This document shows, piece by piece, positions 1 through 9,235 of a stretch of DNA of 54,489 nucleotides (positions are counted from its first letter, which is position 1; every line of letters starts with the position of its first letter). The DNA is from Candidatus Woesearchaeota archaeon. Lineage in GTDB: Archaea; Nanobdellota; Nanobdellia; Woesearchaeales; UBA9642. The stretch lies in the NCBI GenBank assembly GCA_026002815.1, contig BPGB01000001.1, positions 1-54,489 on the forward strand, in the 5' to 3' direction. The notes under the pieces are model-generated. The model was not told the DNA's origin. It searched no databases and was given only the letters and a program-made list of their open reading frames with translations. Both the position numbers and the translations under genes were made by a program.

Positions 1-1
1 C

Positions 2-1279
2 CCTGTAGCCGGCATTTCAGAAAAAACCCTTGCAGCAGAAAAGCACGGATATAAGAAAGCATTAATACCAAAGTGGGATGTAACAAACGATGACTTAAAC
101 AAAACAGGAATACAAATAATTCGTGTATCACGTATAGAAGAAGCACTATATGAATTTACTGGAAAGAATTATTCTAAGAATTATCCTGAAATAACCCCTT
201 CTGATGAGTATCTTAAAATAATGAAACTCATAGCAATAGATATTTGTTCTAAGTATGGCTCTTTCAACAATTCAGTAATATTTATGCCTAATACTTCAAA
301 AAATGAAACAAAAGATTATTTTGGTTTGGCAATAGATGCAGTCAATTCTGGTAGATATTATAGTGCTGCGAGTTATTGCTTCGGAGGAAATGTGAAAATA
401 CTAACAGAGATGTATGAGAATGTATCTAAAAGAAAACTTAAGCAAGAATATGCAAAGCTTCTAGGAGAAATATCTGTAAAAGAATATTCTATTGATGAAA
501 GAGAAATTAAGACCATTGCTGATTTAGAAACATATATGATTGTAAAAGAACGTATAGAAGATGCTAAGAGAATACTCCGTGAGGAAAATCCTGAAAACGT
601 CTCTGCAAAAAGTATTGCTTATGTCAAGGAACGTTTGGACACTGCAGACTTTTGGTCTAAATTCTTTTATTTAAAAGGAAAAAATTTTGAGGAAAACCCT
701 ATTGTATTAGAGAATGCGTGTAATAAAAAAATATCAGAGGCTGAGGAGAGAATAAGTTATCTAAAAATTTATTATCCAAGAGAAATAGATAGAACAGAAC
801 TAAGAAAAGCATATAATTATTATGATTCTAAAGATTATGCTTTATGTATTTTCTCTGCATCAAAAGCAAAAGCAGATGTTGATGTTGTTTTGGGGGTTTT
901 ATTCCTAGATGAAGAGAATATAGATTCTTTGCTTGAAGAGAAGCTTGCCGCAGCTTCATTGGTTATAAATAGGCAAAAAGAGTTCGGATTATTTCCTATA
1001 TTAGGATATAGTTATTATGAGTATGCTCATTCATTAAGAAAAGAGGAACCTTATTCTGCCTTACTTTATGCTGAATACGCTCTTGAAATGAGTAATCTTA
1101 ACATGTACATAGGTGTTCAAAAGGCTAAAACTGAAAAAGTGTTTTTTATAGATAGAATGTATGTATTACTATTCTTTTTAGGTTTTATTTTCGGACTTTT
1201 TGTATTTTTTTTGTATATGAAAATATTTTATAAACATAATAAAAATAATAATCTTAAGATGGTTAAAAAAATTAAATAA
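2..1279 (+). CDS. Lon-like (S16) membrane-anchored protease, 3' part
   Basis: The reading frame is open from base 2 into the gene, so the 5' end lies outside the window; the first in-frame ATG (221) is internal. The first residues, PVAGISEKTLAAEKHGYKKALIP, match the end of the Lon S16 peptidase domain (bacterial Lon: PIGGLKEKLLAA); the Lys of SEK (bases 23-25) corresponds to the catalytic Lys of the Ser-Lys dyad. The Ser half is outside. A helical, charged region of about 270 residues follows, then one membrane segment near the C terminus (about bases 1155-1225) and a basic tail. There is no AAA module in the visible part. This order fits the archaeal COG1750 group of predicted secreted or membrane Lon-like proteases rather than LonB, but the missing N terminus prevents a firm choice. 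Confidence 0.7.
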   Translation, partial: PVAGISEKTLAAEKHGYKKALIPKWDVTNDDLNKTGIQIIRVSRIEEALYEFTGKNYSKNYPEITPSDEYLKIMKLIAIDICSKYGSFNNSVIFMPNTSKNETKDYFGLAIDAVNSGRYYSAASYCFGGNVKILTEMYENVSKRKLKQEYAKLLGEISVKEYSIDEREIKTIADLETYMIVKERIEDAKRILREENPENVSAKSIAYVKERLDTADFWSKFFYLKGKNFEENPIVLENACNKKISEAEERISYLKIYYPREIDRTELRKAYNYYDSKDYALCIFSASKAKADVDVVLGVLFLDEENIDSLLEEKLAAASLVINRQKEFGLFPILGYSYYEYAHSLRKEEPYSALLYAEYALEMSNLNMYIGVQKAKTEKVFFIDRMYVLLFFLGFIFGLFVFFLYMKIFYKHNKNNNLKMVKKIK

Positions 1280-1443
1280 TAAAGCACCTGTTAGTATTGT
1301 ATCTTTAAAAACTTCTAGTAAGAATATTTCAAAAAAAAAGATCCAATAAGAGACTGAAAGATTCTAATAATTAAAAATTCTAATAATTAACATTCTAATA
1401 ATTGACTAATAAGTAAATTTCTAATAATTAACTAATAATTAAA

Positions 1444-1476
1444 CCCGGAAAACCTTCTTGCGAAGGTTCTCCCGGG
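1444..1476. other. GC-rich stem-loop in AT desert
   Basis: CCCGG (1444-1448) pairs with CCGGG (1472-1476), and AACCTTC (1451-1457) pairs with GAAGGTT (1462-1468), closing a TTGC tetraloop. A small internal loop (AA opposite CTC) separates the stems. Twelve base pairs in a region of almost pure A/T is unlikely by chance. It could be a structured RNA, a transcript-end structure after the Lon-like gene, or a mobile-element relic; no family recognised. Confidence 0.5.
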
Positions 1477-1889
1477 AAAAAGAGGTGAGCAGATTAGAGA
1501 ATAAAACTTTTTAGTTAATTAAAAGTAAACATTTATTAATAAACATTTATTGATTGTAATAATATTTTTTAATTATTGTATTTATTATTGTTTATTGTTA
1601 TTTATTATGGTAATTATTGTTGTATTTTTACCTTTCATATTAAAATACTAATCGTGTTATTTAAATCTTTCGTTTGTAACTATTATAAAATGAATAAAAT
1701 ATTGTGATATGTCGGTGACGAATTTTTTATGGTTTAATAAAATTTATTGAGACATCAATATAAGTATATACAAACTATTAAATTAGTAAAATTATTAAAC
1801 ATTAGTTAGGAATAATTAATCATTAAAATAAACTTTATGGTTAGATTAAATTTTATTTGCTTCAATATTTTTTTATTTTCAACATTTAA

Positions 1890-1974
1890 TAATGACTTAT
1901 TAATACTTAAATAATGACTTATTAATACTTAAATAATGACTTATTAATACTTAAATAATGACTTATTAATACTT
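1890..1974. repeat. 22-bp tandem repeat, about four copies
   Basis: The unit TAATGACTTATTAATACTTA(AA) starts at 1890, 1912, 1934 and 1956, the last copy being truncated after 19 bases. Copies look identical, so the expansion is probably recent replication slippage. No ORF or CRISPR-like spacer is present. Confidence 0.9.
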
Positions 1975-1995
1975 CATTAATTTTTAAAAACTAAT

Positions 1996-2130
1996 ATGAG
2001 AAAAAAATTTTTAATACAAAAAAAGAAGCAAGATACGAGAAATAAAAAGATAAAAGATTTCTATCCTGAACAAGAAAAAAAAGATAAAGAAAAGGAAAAA
2101 ATAGATTCTTTCGAAGATATTTTTTTTTGA
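1996..2130 (+). CDS. possible small lysine-rich protein (44 aa)
   Basis: ATG at 1996 and TGA at 2128-2130 give a 44-residue ORF of K/E/D-rich composition ending in DSFEDIFF. There is no clear ribosome site, and it follows the tandem repeat directly. Coding-like composition (charged residues with a short hydrophobic C terminus) is the only support; A-rich DNA can produce such ORFs by chance. Confidence 0.25.
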   Translation: MRKKFLIQKKKQDTRNKKIKDFYPEQEKKDKEKEKIDSFEDIFF

Positions 2131-2178
2131 ACATTTAAAGAACCACACTAAAAAGACCCTTAAAAAAAAGTAGTTTCT

Positions 2179-3186
2179 TTATTCTTTTTTATTTCTTGCA
2201 AATGTTGAAGCAACTATTAAAGGAAATACAATCGTTGCTTCAGCCCTGACCTTAACATTTGGCGCATCTACTTTAAGTTTTGCCCACGTCATTGCCTCTT
2301 GAGGATTGCCTCCAGAATCTGAGGCATCATATTCCTGTGCAGTGGTTATATATACTGCATAATCCAATCCCTCTCTGAATATGTTTGCATTCAATATGTA
2401 ATGCTTTGACACTCCTCCTCCTAATAATATTGCACCAGTCTTATCCTGATTTAATGTTAGAGTTATTATCTTTTTATGATCTCCAACAATATCTATTATG
2501 AAATCTTTTCTCTTCTGTTTCTGAAAATACATTAAGTCTCCAAGCGCACCATCTGTTAATGCTGGAGAAAAAACCGGTATATTATTTTTATAAGCCCAAT
2601 AGATTATTGATTCTTTATGTTTTTCTTCTTTTTCTATTTCTTTTCCGAGTTCTTTTATTAATTCCGAAGGAGTATATACTGTTCCTTTTTTCATATCATC
2701 ATATATTCTGTCAAAGAAGGGATTCATAAATTTTTCAAAATATAAATACCTATCATACGGTGCAAATATATTTCCTATTCTTCCTACGCCTTTCTCAAAC
2801 AGTGTTCTTCCAGCAATGTCAAAACTTCCTATGACAAATGGTTTGAAACATTTTATTATGTCTTCTTCGACAGCACCAGCAGACATTACTAGTGCATGTA
2901 CTTTTTTATGTTTTACAAGGTATCTTATAATGTCTCTGTTTCCAGAACTTATCATATTTGATGTGGCGCTTAAAAATATAAACGCTTTATTTTCGATCAT
3001 CTTATTTATTATATCTATGGCAATTCCTAAATTTGTTCCTTGTATACCCATAGATTTATACGATTCTATAAATTCCTCAAAGTTAAATTCTTTATCAAAA
3101 TCATATCCTTTAATTTCAGGGAACCCTTCCAATGTCTCATATTTCTTCATGAATCTCATTTGTTCTTGATACTCTGAATGTTCCAT
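2179..3186 (-). CDS. dys: deoxyhypusine synthase
   Basis: 335 aa, the usual length of the family. The enzyme transfers the aminobutyl group of spermidine to a lysine of aIF5A using NAD+. The catalytic lysine is in GGGVSKHYILNAN (K261), and the downstream EYDASDSGGNPQEA and VFPLIVASTFA blocks are typical of the C-terminal core. The start at 3186 is supported by a GAGGT ribosome site 8 bases upstream on the minus strand. The gene stands alone, with direct repeats of TTTTTAGATATTATTA in the promoter-side gap (about 3210-3260). Its presence implies hypusine or deoxyhypusine modification of aIF5A, an archaeal/eukaryotic trait. Confidence 0.95.
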   Translation of the reverse strand: MEHSEYQEQMRFMKKYETLEGFPEIKGYDFDKEFNFEEFIESYKSMGIQGTNLGIAIDIINKMIENKAFIFLSATSNMISSGNRDIIRYLVKHKKVHALVMSAGAVEEDIIKCFKPFVIGSFDIAGRTLFEKGVGRIGNIFAPYDRYLYFEKFMNPFFDRIYDDMKKGTVYTPSELIKELGKEIEKEEKHKESIIYWAYKNNIPVFSPALTDGALGDLMYFQKQKRKDFIIDIVGDHKKIITLTLNQDKTGAILLGGGVSKHYILNANIFREGLDYAVYITTAQEYDASDSGGNPQEAMTWAKLKVDAPNVKVRAEATIVFPLIVASTFARNKKE

Positions 3187-3469
3187 TTTAATACCTCGCT
3201 TTTTTTATTAAACCTTTTTAGATATTATTAGTTTTTAGATATTATTTTTTAGATATTATTATGCTATCAGTATATGATATCAGTATATTAGACAAGTATT
3301 ATATTTTAAAATAAGTGTTATAAAAAAATCTATGCTAATAGAACTAGCTAATTAAATCTGAAATGCTTATATGTTGAGTAGATAAATAATTTATGCATAA
3401 AATGAAGAAATAAAATGCTATTTTTAAATTTGATGAAATTATTTTTTAACTATTTGTTTTTTATTTTTA

Positions 3470-3886
3470 TTATTCAAAAGATATATAATCACAACCTGTT
3501 TGACAACTTACTGTAGCTGTTTTACCATCTATTTTAAAGGTTACTTGATGAATTGTTTGTGTTTGTTTGTTTATGAATAACGCTCCTGAATACCATGTTT
3601 TATTTTGTTGATAAAGATTTATTCTTGTATATTGTTCTCCCTTTGCTTGTGCTATTGCATTACCGTAATTATCTACTGCTTTTCCAGCTTCCTGCTCGCT
3701 TACCTCTGCTCTTGGGATAGTGGGGCATTTGCTTGCTATTTTTTGTGTTGTTCCATCATAACAAACATACACTTTAGAACAACCAGAAAGAACAAATAAA
3801 GCTATAAACATAATTAATAGTATTATTTTATATGACTTTTTAGATTCTATATTAGAAAATTTTCGAAAGTTGTTCATAATATTCAT
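3470..3886 (-). CDS. small lipoprotein of unknown function
   Basis: 138 aa. A basic N terminus is followed by a hydrophobic segment (about residues 21-35) and a lipobox, LSGC (Cys at about residue 36), so it is probably lipid-anchored and faces the outside. The mature part begins KVYVCYDGTTQKIASKCP and contains two further Cys near the C terminus (SCQTGC), possibly a disulfide. A second start (MNNF, 9 bases downstream) is equally possible. No family recognised. Confidence 0.6.
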   Translation of the reverse strand: MNIMNNFRKFSNIESKKSYKIILLIMFIALFVLSGCSKVYVCYDGTTQKIASKCPTIPRAEVSEQEAGKAVDNYGNAIAQAKGEQYTRINLYQQNKTWYSGALFINKQTQTIHQVTFKIDGKTATVSCQTGCDYISFE

Positions 3887-4080
3887 AATATACCTTATTA
3901 ATGTTCTTTTATAAATTTTTTTAGTTTTTTTGTCTGTATTATTTATTTTCTATTTATTGTGATTTTTTAATATTTATATATAATTTAATATTTATATATC
4001 ATAATATTTTTTATATATCATAATATTTATAAAATAGGTTTATTTCTCTGTTAATGTTAAAATATTGTGAGGTAATTAAA

Positions 4081-4566
4081 ATGACTATCGTAGGGTTTAA
4101 TTTTACTAGTATAAATGCTGAAAAGACAGGTAGTTCTGATAATGTTAGGGTAGAGAGTAATGTGGGAGTTGTAAATATAGTAGAATCTAAGATTCCTGAT
4201 CCTAAAAAAGCCATACTTAAGTTTGAATTTATGTTTTCCGCTAAATTTGAACCAGGTATAGGAAGAATAGAGTTAAAAGGAGAACTCGTTGAAATGTTTG
4301 ATAAGGAACTAGCTAATAAGATTCTTGAAGGTTGGAATAAGAACAGTTTATTGCATAAGGATATTGCTCCAAGAGTGTTAAATGCAATACTTGCGAGGTC
4401 TAACGTTGAAGCAATATTAATGAGTAAAGAATTAGGTCTTCCAAGTCCTATTCAGCTTCCAAAGGTTGAGTTAAAGTCAAAATCTGAATCAGTAGCATCT
4501 GAAGATAATAAAAATAAAAAAAGTACGACTGGTTCCTCAGATGAAGTTAAATCAAAAAAGAAGTAA
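4081..4566 (+). CDS. conserved-looking protein of unknown function
   Basis: 161 aa from ATG 4081, chosen because GTGAGGT lies 7 bases upstream; an in-frame ATG at 4054 lacks a ribosome site. The N-terminal half looks like beta strands (FEFMFSAKFEPGIGRIELKGEL), then helices (LANKILEGWNKN ... PRVLNAILARSNVEAILMSKEL), a short LGLPSPIQLPKVEL block and a Ser/Lys-rich disordered tail. The strand-rich core with a trailing helix recalls SecB-like folds, but I cannot establish homology. It lies 67 bases before cdc48 on the same strand, so co-transcription and a chaperone or quality-control role are possible. Confidence 0.6.
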   Translation: MTIVGFNFTSINAEKTGSSDNVRVESNVGVVNIVESKIPDPKKAILKFEFMFSAKFEPGIGRIELKGELVEMFDKELANKILEGWNKNSLLHKDIAPRVLNAILARSNVEAILMSKELGLPSPIQLPKVELKSKSESVASEDNKNKKSTTGSSDEVKSKKK

Positions 4567-4633
4567 AAACTATTTAAAAATGATAAACTATTTGTAATGG
4601 ATTTTTTTCTTTTTTCATAGTGAGGTGATATGC

Positions 4634-7489
4634 TTGTCCGAAATTAAGTTAAAAGTCGCAGAAGCAATACAAGATGATGTTAATAAAGGAATAGTAAGAA
4701 TTGATTCCAATTATATGAAACAGATTCAAGTTAGACCGGGCGATGTTGTTGAGATCCAAGGTCTTAGGAGAACTGTCGCAATAGTAGATAGGGCATATCC
4801 TGGAGATATTGGACTTAACATTATACGAATGGATGGTTTAATAAGGAGAAATGCGAAAACAGGAATAGGAGAGGTTGTGATTGTAAAAAAGGCATCAGTT
4901 AAAGAGGCTAAAAAAATAACAATCGCTCCAGCTAGGGAAGGAATATTAATAAGAGCCAATCCTATAATTTTTAAACAAGGACTTCTTGGAAGAGCTGTTG
5001 TTAAGGGTGATGTTGTTTCTTTAGGTGGCACAAGAAGCAGGCGTAGTGCAATGTCTCAAAGTCCATTCTTTGACGATATATTTAATCTTGTAAGTGATGA
5101 GGCCTTGATGGGCTTTGGTTTAGGAGACTTAAAATTTATGATAGTCGATACTATTCCTGCCAAGGAACCTGTCATAATAACTGATGCTACAGAAGTAATA
5201 TTTAATCCTGAAGCAATTCCCGAAGTAAAGGAGGATAGACTTCCAGATGTTTCTTATGAAGATATAGGAGGATTAGATGATGAATTAAAGAAAGTTCGTG
5301 AAATGGTCGAACTTCCTTTGAAGCATCCAGAAATATTTACAAGATTGGGTATTGAGCCACCAAAAGGCGTTCTATTACATGGTCCTCCTGGCACTGGTAA
5401 GACTTTGCTTGCTAAAGCAGTTGCAAATGAAACACAGTCAAATTTTATTTTAATAAACGGTCCTGAAATAATGAGCAAATATTATGGTCAATCAGAAGAA
5501 AATTTAAGGAAAAAATTTGAGGAGGCAGAAAAGAATGCTCCTTCTATAATATTTATTGATGAAATAGATGCAATAGCTTCTAAGAGAGAAGAAACTCATG
5601 GAGAGGTTGAGAAGAGGGTTGTTGCTCAGCTTTTAGCAATAATGGACGGTTTGAAATCTAGAGGTAAAGTCGTAGTAATTGCTGCATCTAATATTCCTAA
5701 CGCTTTAGATCCTGCATTGAGAAGGCCCGGAAGATTCGACAGGGAGATAGAAATAGGAGTTCCTCAGAAACAAGGAAGATTATCAGTACTGAAAATTCAT
5801 ACAAGAAACATGCCATTAAGGGGTTCTTTCTATGAGAATATAGCTGCTGAGGAACTTATCAAACGTAGAGATGAATTGTTAAAAACAATTACTGATAAAA
5901 TTACAATCAAATCCAAACAACTTAATGATGTGGAAAAAGAATCAACGGATTTAAAGAAAGAGATTAAAGAATTGCATGCTCAAATTGCAGATTTAGAAAA
6001 AAGAAAAAAAGTAAATGATGAAACAGCTTTAGGTAAAATATCTAATTTATTATTCCAAACAAAATCTAAATTAGATAAAAAGAATGATGAATTAGAATAT
6101 AAATCATCTAACTTAAGTTCTTTAAAGAAAGAAATTTCAAAACTAAAAAACGATAAGGAAAAATTAGAATCCTACAAGAGCATGTTCTCAGATAATGCTT
6201 TTCTCAATCAAGTGGTACGAACGATAAGAGATTTAGAACACGTTGAGGGATTGTGGAGCAGCGAGGATCCAAGAGTGAAGTTCTTAGAGTTGGTTAAAAA
6301 TAAAATTTCTACAGATATAGAGCAATTGGTGTCAGGTTTAATTGATATGCAAATCTTAGACCATAGATTCTATAATGATGTGCGTCAGAAGGGTGTTTCT
6401 AAAGATTTAGATGATATTGCAGAGATAACTTATGGGTTTGTAGGTGCAGACATCGCTGCACTATGCAAGGAATCTGCTATGGTTGTATTGAGAAAAGTGA
6501 TATCTGATCTAAATTTACAATCGAATGATCCTTTGTCTGAGGAAGTGCTTGAAAAGTTAGTAATAACTAAAGATGATTTTATGGAAGCATTAAAAGTAGT
6601 AAGACCTAGTGCATTAAGGGAGGTTTTAATTGAAAAGCCTAATGTTAAATGGTCTGACATTGGCGGTTTAGAGGAAGTAAAGCAGGAACTACATGAAGCA
6701 GTGGAATGGCCTTTGCAGAATAGGGGAGCATTTGAGAGATTAGGAATAAAGCCACCAACAGGCATATTATTATATGGTCCTCCAGGCACGGGTAAGACTT
6801 TGCTTGCTAAAGCAGTTGCTAATGAATCTAAAGCAAATTTTATACTTGTTAATGGTCCTGAAATAATGAGTAAATGGGTTGGTGAAAGCGAGAAGGCGAT
6901 ACGTAAAATTTTCGAGAAAGCTAGGCAGAGTAGTCCATCAATAATATTTTTTGATGAAATAGACTCATTAGTTCCTAAGAGAGGATTAAATTCTGATAAT
7001 TCAGGTGTTACTGAAAAAGTTGTTAATCAATTACTTACTGAAATGAATGGTCTTAGAGAGATGAAAGATGTTGTTGTTATAGGAGCAACAAATAGGCCAG
7101 ACTTATTGGATTCTGCATTATTAAGGCCAGGAAGATTTGATAGAATTGTTTTGGTAAGCGTTCCTGATGCAAAGTCTAGAAAAGAAATATTCAGTGTTCA
7201 CTTGAAAAATATGCCATTAGCAAAAGATGTTAAAAGAGATGAATTAGTTGAGAAAACTGAAGGTTACGTTGGTGCAGACATTGAATCAGTATGTAGGGAA
7301 GCAGCTATGCTTGCACTTCGTTCAGATATTAATGCTAAAGAAGTTAAGATGAAGCATTTTATCGAAGCACTGAAGAAAGTAAGGCCTTCGGCATCAAAAG
7401 AAATTGAAGCAATGTATGAGGAATTCCAGAATTCATTTAGAAAGAGTAGGGCTGAAGAGATGAAAGATAGGCCTAGTTATTATGGTTGA
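4634..7489 (+). CDS. cdc48: Cdc48/VCP-type AAA+ ATPase with inserted coiled coil
   Basis: 951 aa from TTG 4634, chosen because GAGGTG (4623-4627) sits at the right distance; the in-frame GTG at 4625 is part of that site. Order (numbered from 4625): double-psi barrel/CDC48 N domain (about 5-200), D1 AAA with Walker A GPPGTGKT (253-260) and Walker B IIFIDEID (308-315), D2 AAA with Walker A 718-725 and Walker B IIFFDEID (773-780), arginine-finger RRPGRFD and LRPGRFD. It unfolds substrates, probably for the proteasome: the C terminus, SYYG, ends in a possible HbYX motif (YYG). Usual archaeal homologues have about 730-810 residues; the excess is a segment at about 400-595 within the D1 lid, heptad-like and charged at 405-520. 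Confidence 0.95.
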   Translation: MSEIKLKVAEAIQDDVNKGIVRIDSNYMKQIQVRPGDVVEIQGLRRTVAIVDRAYPGDIGLNIIRMDGLIRRNAKTGIGEVVIVKKASVKEAKKITIAPAREGILIRANPIIFKQGLLGRAVVKGDVVSLGGTRSRRSAMSQSPFFDDIFNLVSDEALMGFGLGDLKFMIVDTIPAKEPVIITDATEVIFNPEAIPEVKEDRLPDVSYEDIGGLDDELKKVREMVELPLKHPEIFTRLGIEPPKGVLLHGPPGTGKTLLAKAVANETQSNFILINGPEIMSKYYGQSEENLRKKFEEAEKNAPSIIFIDEIDAIASKREETHGEVEKRVVAQLLAIMDGLKSRGKVVVIAASNIPNALDPALRRPGRFDREIEIGVPQKQGRLSVLKIHTRNMPLRGSFYENIAAEELIKRRDELLKTITDKITIKSKQLNDVEKESTDLKKEIKELHAQIADLEKRKKVNDETALGKISNLLFQTKSKLDKKNDELEYKSSNLSSLKKEISKLKNDKEKLESYKSMFSDNAFLNQVVRTIRDLEHVEGLWSSEDPRVKFLELVKNKISTDIEQLVSGLIDMQILDHRFYNDVRQKGVSKDLDDIAEITYGFVGADIAALCKESAMVVLRKVISDLNLQSNDPLSEEVLEKLVITKDDFMEALKVVRPSALREVLIEKPNVKWSDIGGLEEVKQELHEAVEWPLQNRGAFERLGIKPPTGILLYGPPGTGKTLLAKAVANESKANFILVNGPEIMSKWVGESEKAIRKIFEKARQSSPSIIFFDEIDSLVPKRGLNSDNSGVTEKVVNQLLTEMNGLREMKDVVVIGATNRPDLLDSALLRPGRFDRIVLVSVPDAKSRKEIFSVHLKNMPLAKDVKRDELVEKTEGYVGADIESVCREAAMLALRSDINAKEVKMKHFIEALKKVRPSASKEIEAMYEEFQNSFRKSRAEEMKDRPSYYG

Positions 7490-7562
7490 GTATATAATTA
7501 TTAATTTTTTAATAATTTGTTAATAACTTTTTTAATAAAGTTTTAATATTTAATACACAATA

Positions 7563-8819
7563 CTATGTTTTGTTTTTTTCTATAAGTTTTTTTGCAATAA
7601 ATCCTTTGTACAATCCCTTATTAACTAAGAATATCATTATTGAGCTTAGAATTATTGTGAATATTATTACATTATATGTTATTGTTGCTATTTCCATTGC
7701 ATAGGGGATGTTCTTTGTAATTATTATTTGTACTATGGCTGCGGCTGCAAGCCCTCTTGCAAAAGTAACTTGTGTTATTAACACATCATATTCTGGAGAA
7801 TTTTTCATGACAAAATAAGATATTTTTCTACTATACATTATAATTGTCGATATTCCTATTCCAATTATTAATAAAGGTATGTTTTCAACATTAAACAAAA
7901 CACCTATATATACAAAAAAGAATGTCTTTAAAAAGAATGATACTTGTTCGTAGAAGTTTGAGTCTCTGTGAGTTATTGCAATAACTCCGTGTATTTCTTC
8001 TGTTTCCTTGTCGTTTTGATAAAAAAGTAGCAATATCTTTCTTGTTATATCTTTAGAATTATTTAAAGTTATTCCTGTAAAAAGAGTTGCTATGGCGCCA
8101 TTGCCTCCTATTAATTCAGATATAACATAAACTAATATTACATACGCTATTGTTAACATTATTGGAGTATTCATTTTGAATACAGCAGTAACTATAAATA
8201 TCCATATTAGTCCAGCAATTATTCCAATGATCCCTGCTATTAAAAACAGTAATAATAATGTTTTTATGCTTGATATTATATTAACGCTTTTTGAAGTTAT
8301 TATTTCCATTATAGAAAAAGCAAAAACTATACATAAAACATCAGTTAATGCAGACTCTAGAGTTAATATTGATTTTGTTTCTTTTTTTATTTCAAGATTG
8401 TTAACTATCGGTATTACAAATGCAGAGGATATACCTCCAAGTATGAAACCCGTGAGTAATGAGATCAATATGTTAAATCCTGCTATCAGCATCAGTAAAC
8501 TTATAAGTATTGAAGAGATAAAAAAATTAATCAAGGTCATGTTTAAGGTTTTAATCGTACCTTCTATTATTGTTTTTATGTTTAGTTTGATTCCGCCTTC
8601 AAATAAGAGGAATAATAATGTGAATGTTGTGAATATCGGAGCATATTCTGATATTGATTTTGGATTAAAATAATTAAGAACATGCGGTCCTATTATGAAC
8701 CCGATTAGTATGAGTATTAATACATCAGGGATTTTTGTTTTTTTAAATAAAAACTCTGCTAAATACCCTAAGAACAAGATAATTCCTATTCCGAGTAAAA
8801 CATATATTACTTCTACCAT
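7563..8819 (-). CDS. cation/proton antiporter (CPA family, NhaP-like)
   Basis: 418 aa, about 12 hydrophobic segments. The N terminus resembles CPA antiporters (LGYLAEFLFKKTKIPDVLILILIG; LLFLLFEGGIKLN). In the core, LTLESALTDVLCIV is the counterpart of the ion-binding ESxxND/DD region; here the pair reads TD, so the stoichiometry or ion cannot be assigned. It probably exchanges Na+ or K+ for H+ across the cytoplasmic membrane. There is no C-terminal TrkA domain. It converges with cdc48 and is monocistronic. Confidence 0.85.
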   Translation of the reverse strand: MVEVIYVLLGIGIILFLGYLAEFLFKKTKIPDVLILILIGFIIGPHVLNYFNPKSISEYAPIFTTFTLLFLLFEGGIKLNIKTIIEGTIKTLNMTLINFFISSILISLLMLIAGFNILISLLTGFILGGISSAFVIPIVNNLEIKKETKSILTLESALTDVLCIVFAFSIMEIITSKSVNIISSIKTLLLLFLIAGIIGIIAGLIWIFIVTAVFKMNTPIMLTIAYVILVYVISELIGGNGAIATLFTGITLNNSKDITRKILLLFYQNDKETEEIHGVIAITHRDSNFYEQVSFFLKTFFFVYIGVLFNVENIPLLIIGIGISTIIMYSRKISYFVMKNSPEYDVLITQVTFARGLAAAAIVQIIITKNIPYAMEIATITYNVIIFTIILSSIMIFLVNKGLYKGFIAKKLIEKNKT

Positions 8820-9235
8820 TACTTCTTCTTAATAATATTTTTTGAATATTGTCTTTTTAATCCTTTATTTTTATTATTTTTGTTATTTTTCTTTTATAAT
8901 ATTAATATTTAATTTTTATTATCTTTTTTATTATCTTTTATTATAATTTTTTTATTATTGTTACTTGTCTTTAAGTATCTTATTATTTTTTGTCTTTGGT
9001 TTGTTAGTATTTATTATTAATTTTATTTTTATTAAGGGTGATTATTTTTTTATTTCGTTATTTGTTCTTTTTTATTATTGTTTGTTTTTAAAACATCTTT
9101 TATTTTTTAATGCTTTAATTTATAGCTTTTTTGTAATTAATTTCTTTTATATATACTTTCTTTTATATATTGATTTTTTATATTATCTTTATTTTATCCA
9201 TTAAATTTATAAGTTTGCATTTTTATGTATTTATT
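8820..9235. other. T-rich intergenic region with gatD promoter
   Basis: Extremely T-rich on the plus strand. A 79-residue hydrophobic ORF (8965-9204, TTG start, Phe/Leu/Tyr-rich) can be read, but its composition is what poly-T DNA gives and no ribosome site is seen. Near the right end TTAAATTTATAA (9201-9212) lies about 25-35 bp before the gatD ATG and is a good archaeal TATA box. Confidence 0.5.
9201..9212 (+). promoter_or_regulatory. TATA box of gatD
   Basis: TTAAATTTATAA centred about 29 bp upstream of ATG 9236, with no Shine-Dalgarno in between, fits a leaderless archaeal promoter. Similar boxes precede nop5, cysS, herA and the ccdA-like gene at the same distance. Confidence 0.6.

Larger units (their letters stand above)
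1280..2178. other. AT-rich intergenic desert of about 900 bp
   Basis: No long ORF on either strand. It holds five loose direct copies of a TTCTAATAATTA-like unit (about 1361-1442), a GC-rich hairpin (1444-1476), long T/A-rich runs, a 22-bp tandem repeat (1890-1974) and one possible small lysine-rich ORF (1996-2130). The hairpin is the only GC-rich sequence in the stretch. I see no tRNA or recognised regulatory RNA. Confidence 0.6.

Noticed and set aside
1890-1974. CRISPR array
   Set aside because: Units are contiguous with no unique spacers, and no cas genes are in the window.
8965-9204. 79-residue hydrophobic ORF before gatD
   Set aside because: Phe/Leu/Tyr-rich low complexity expected from T-rich DNA; TTG start without a ribosome site; overlaps the gatD promoter.
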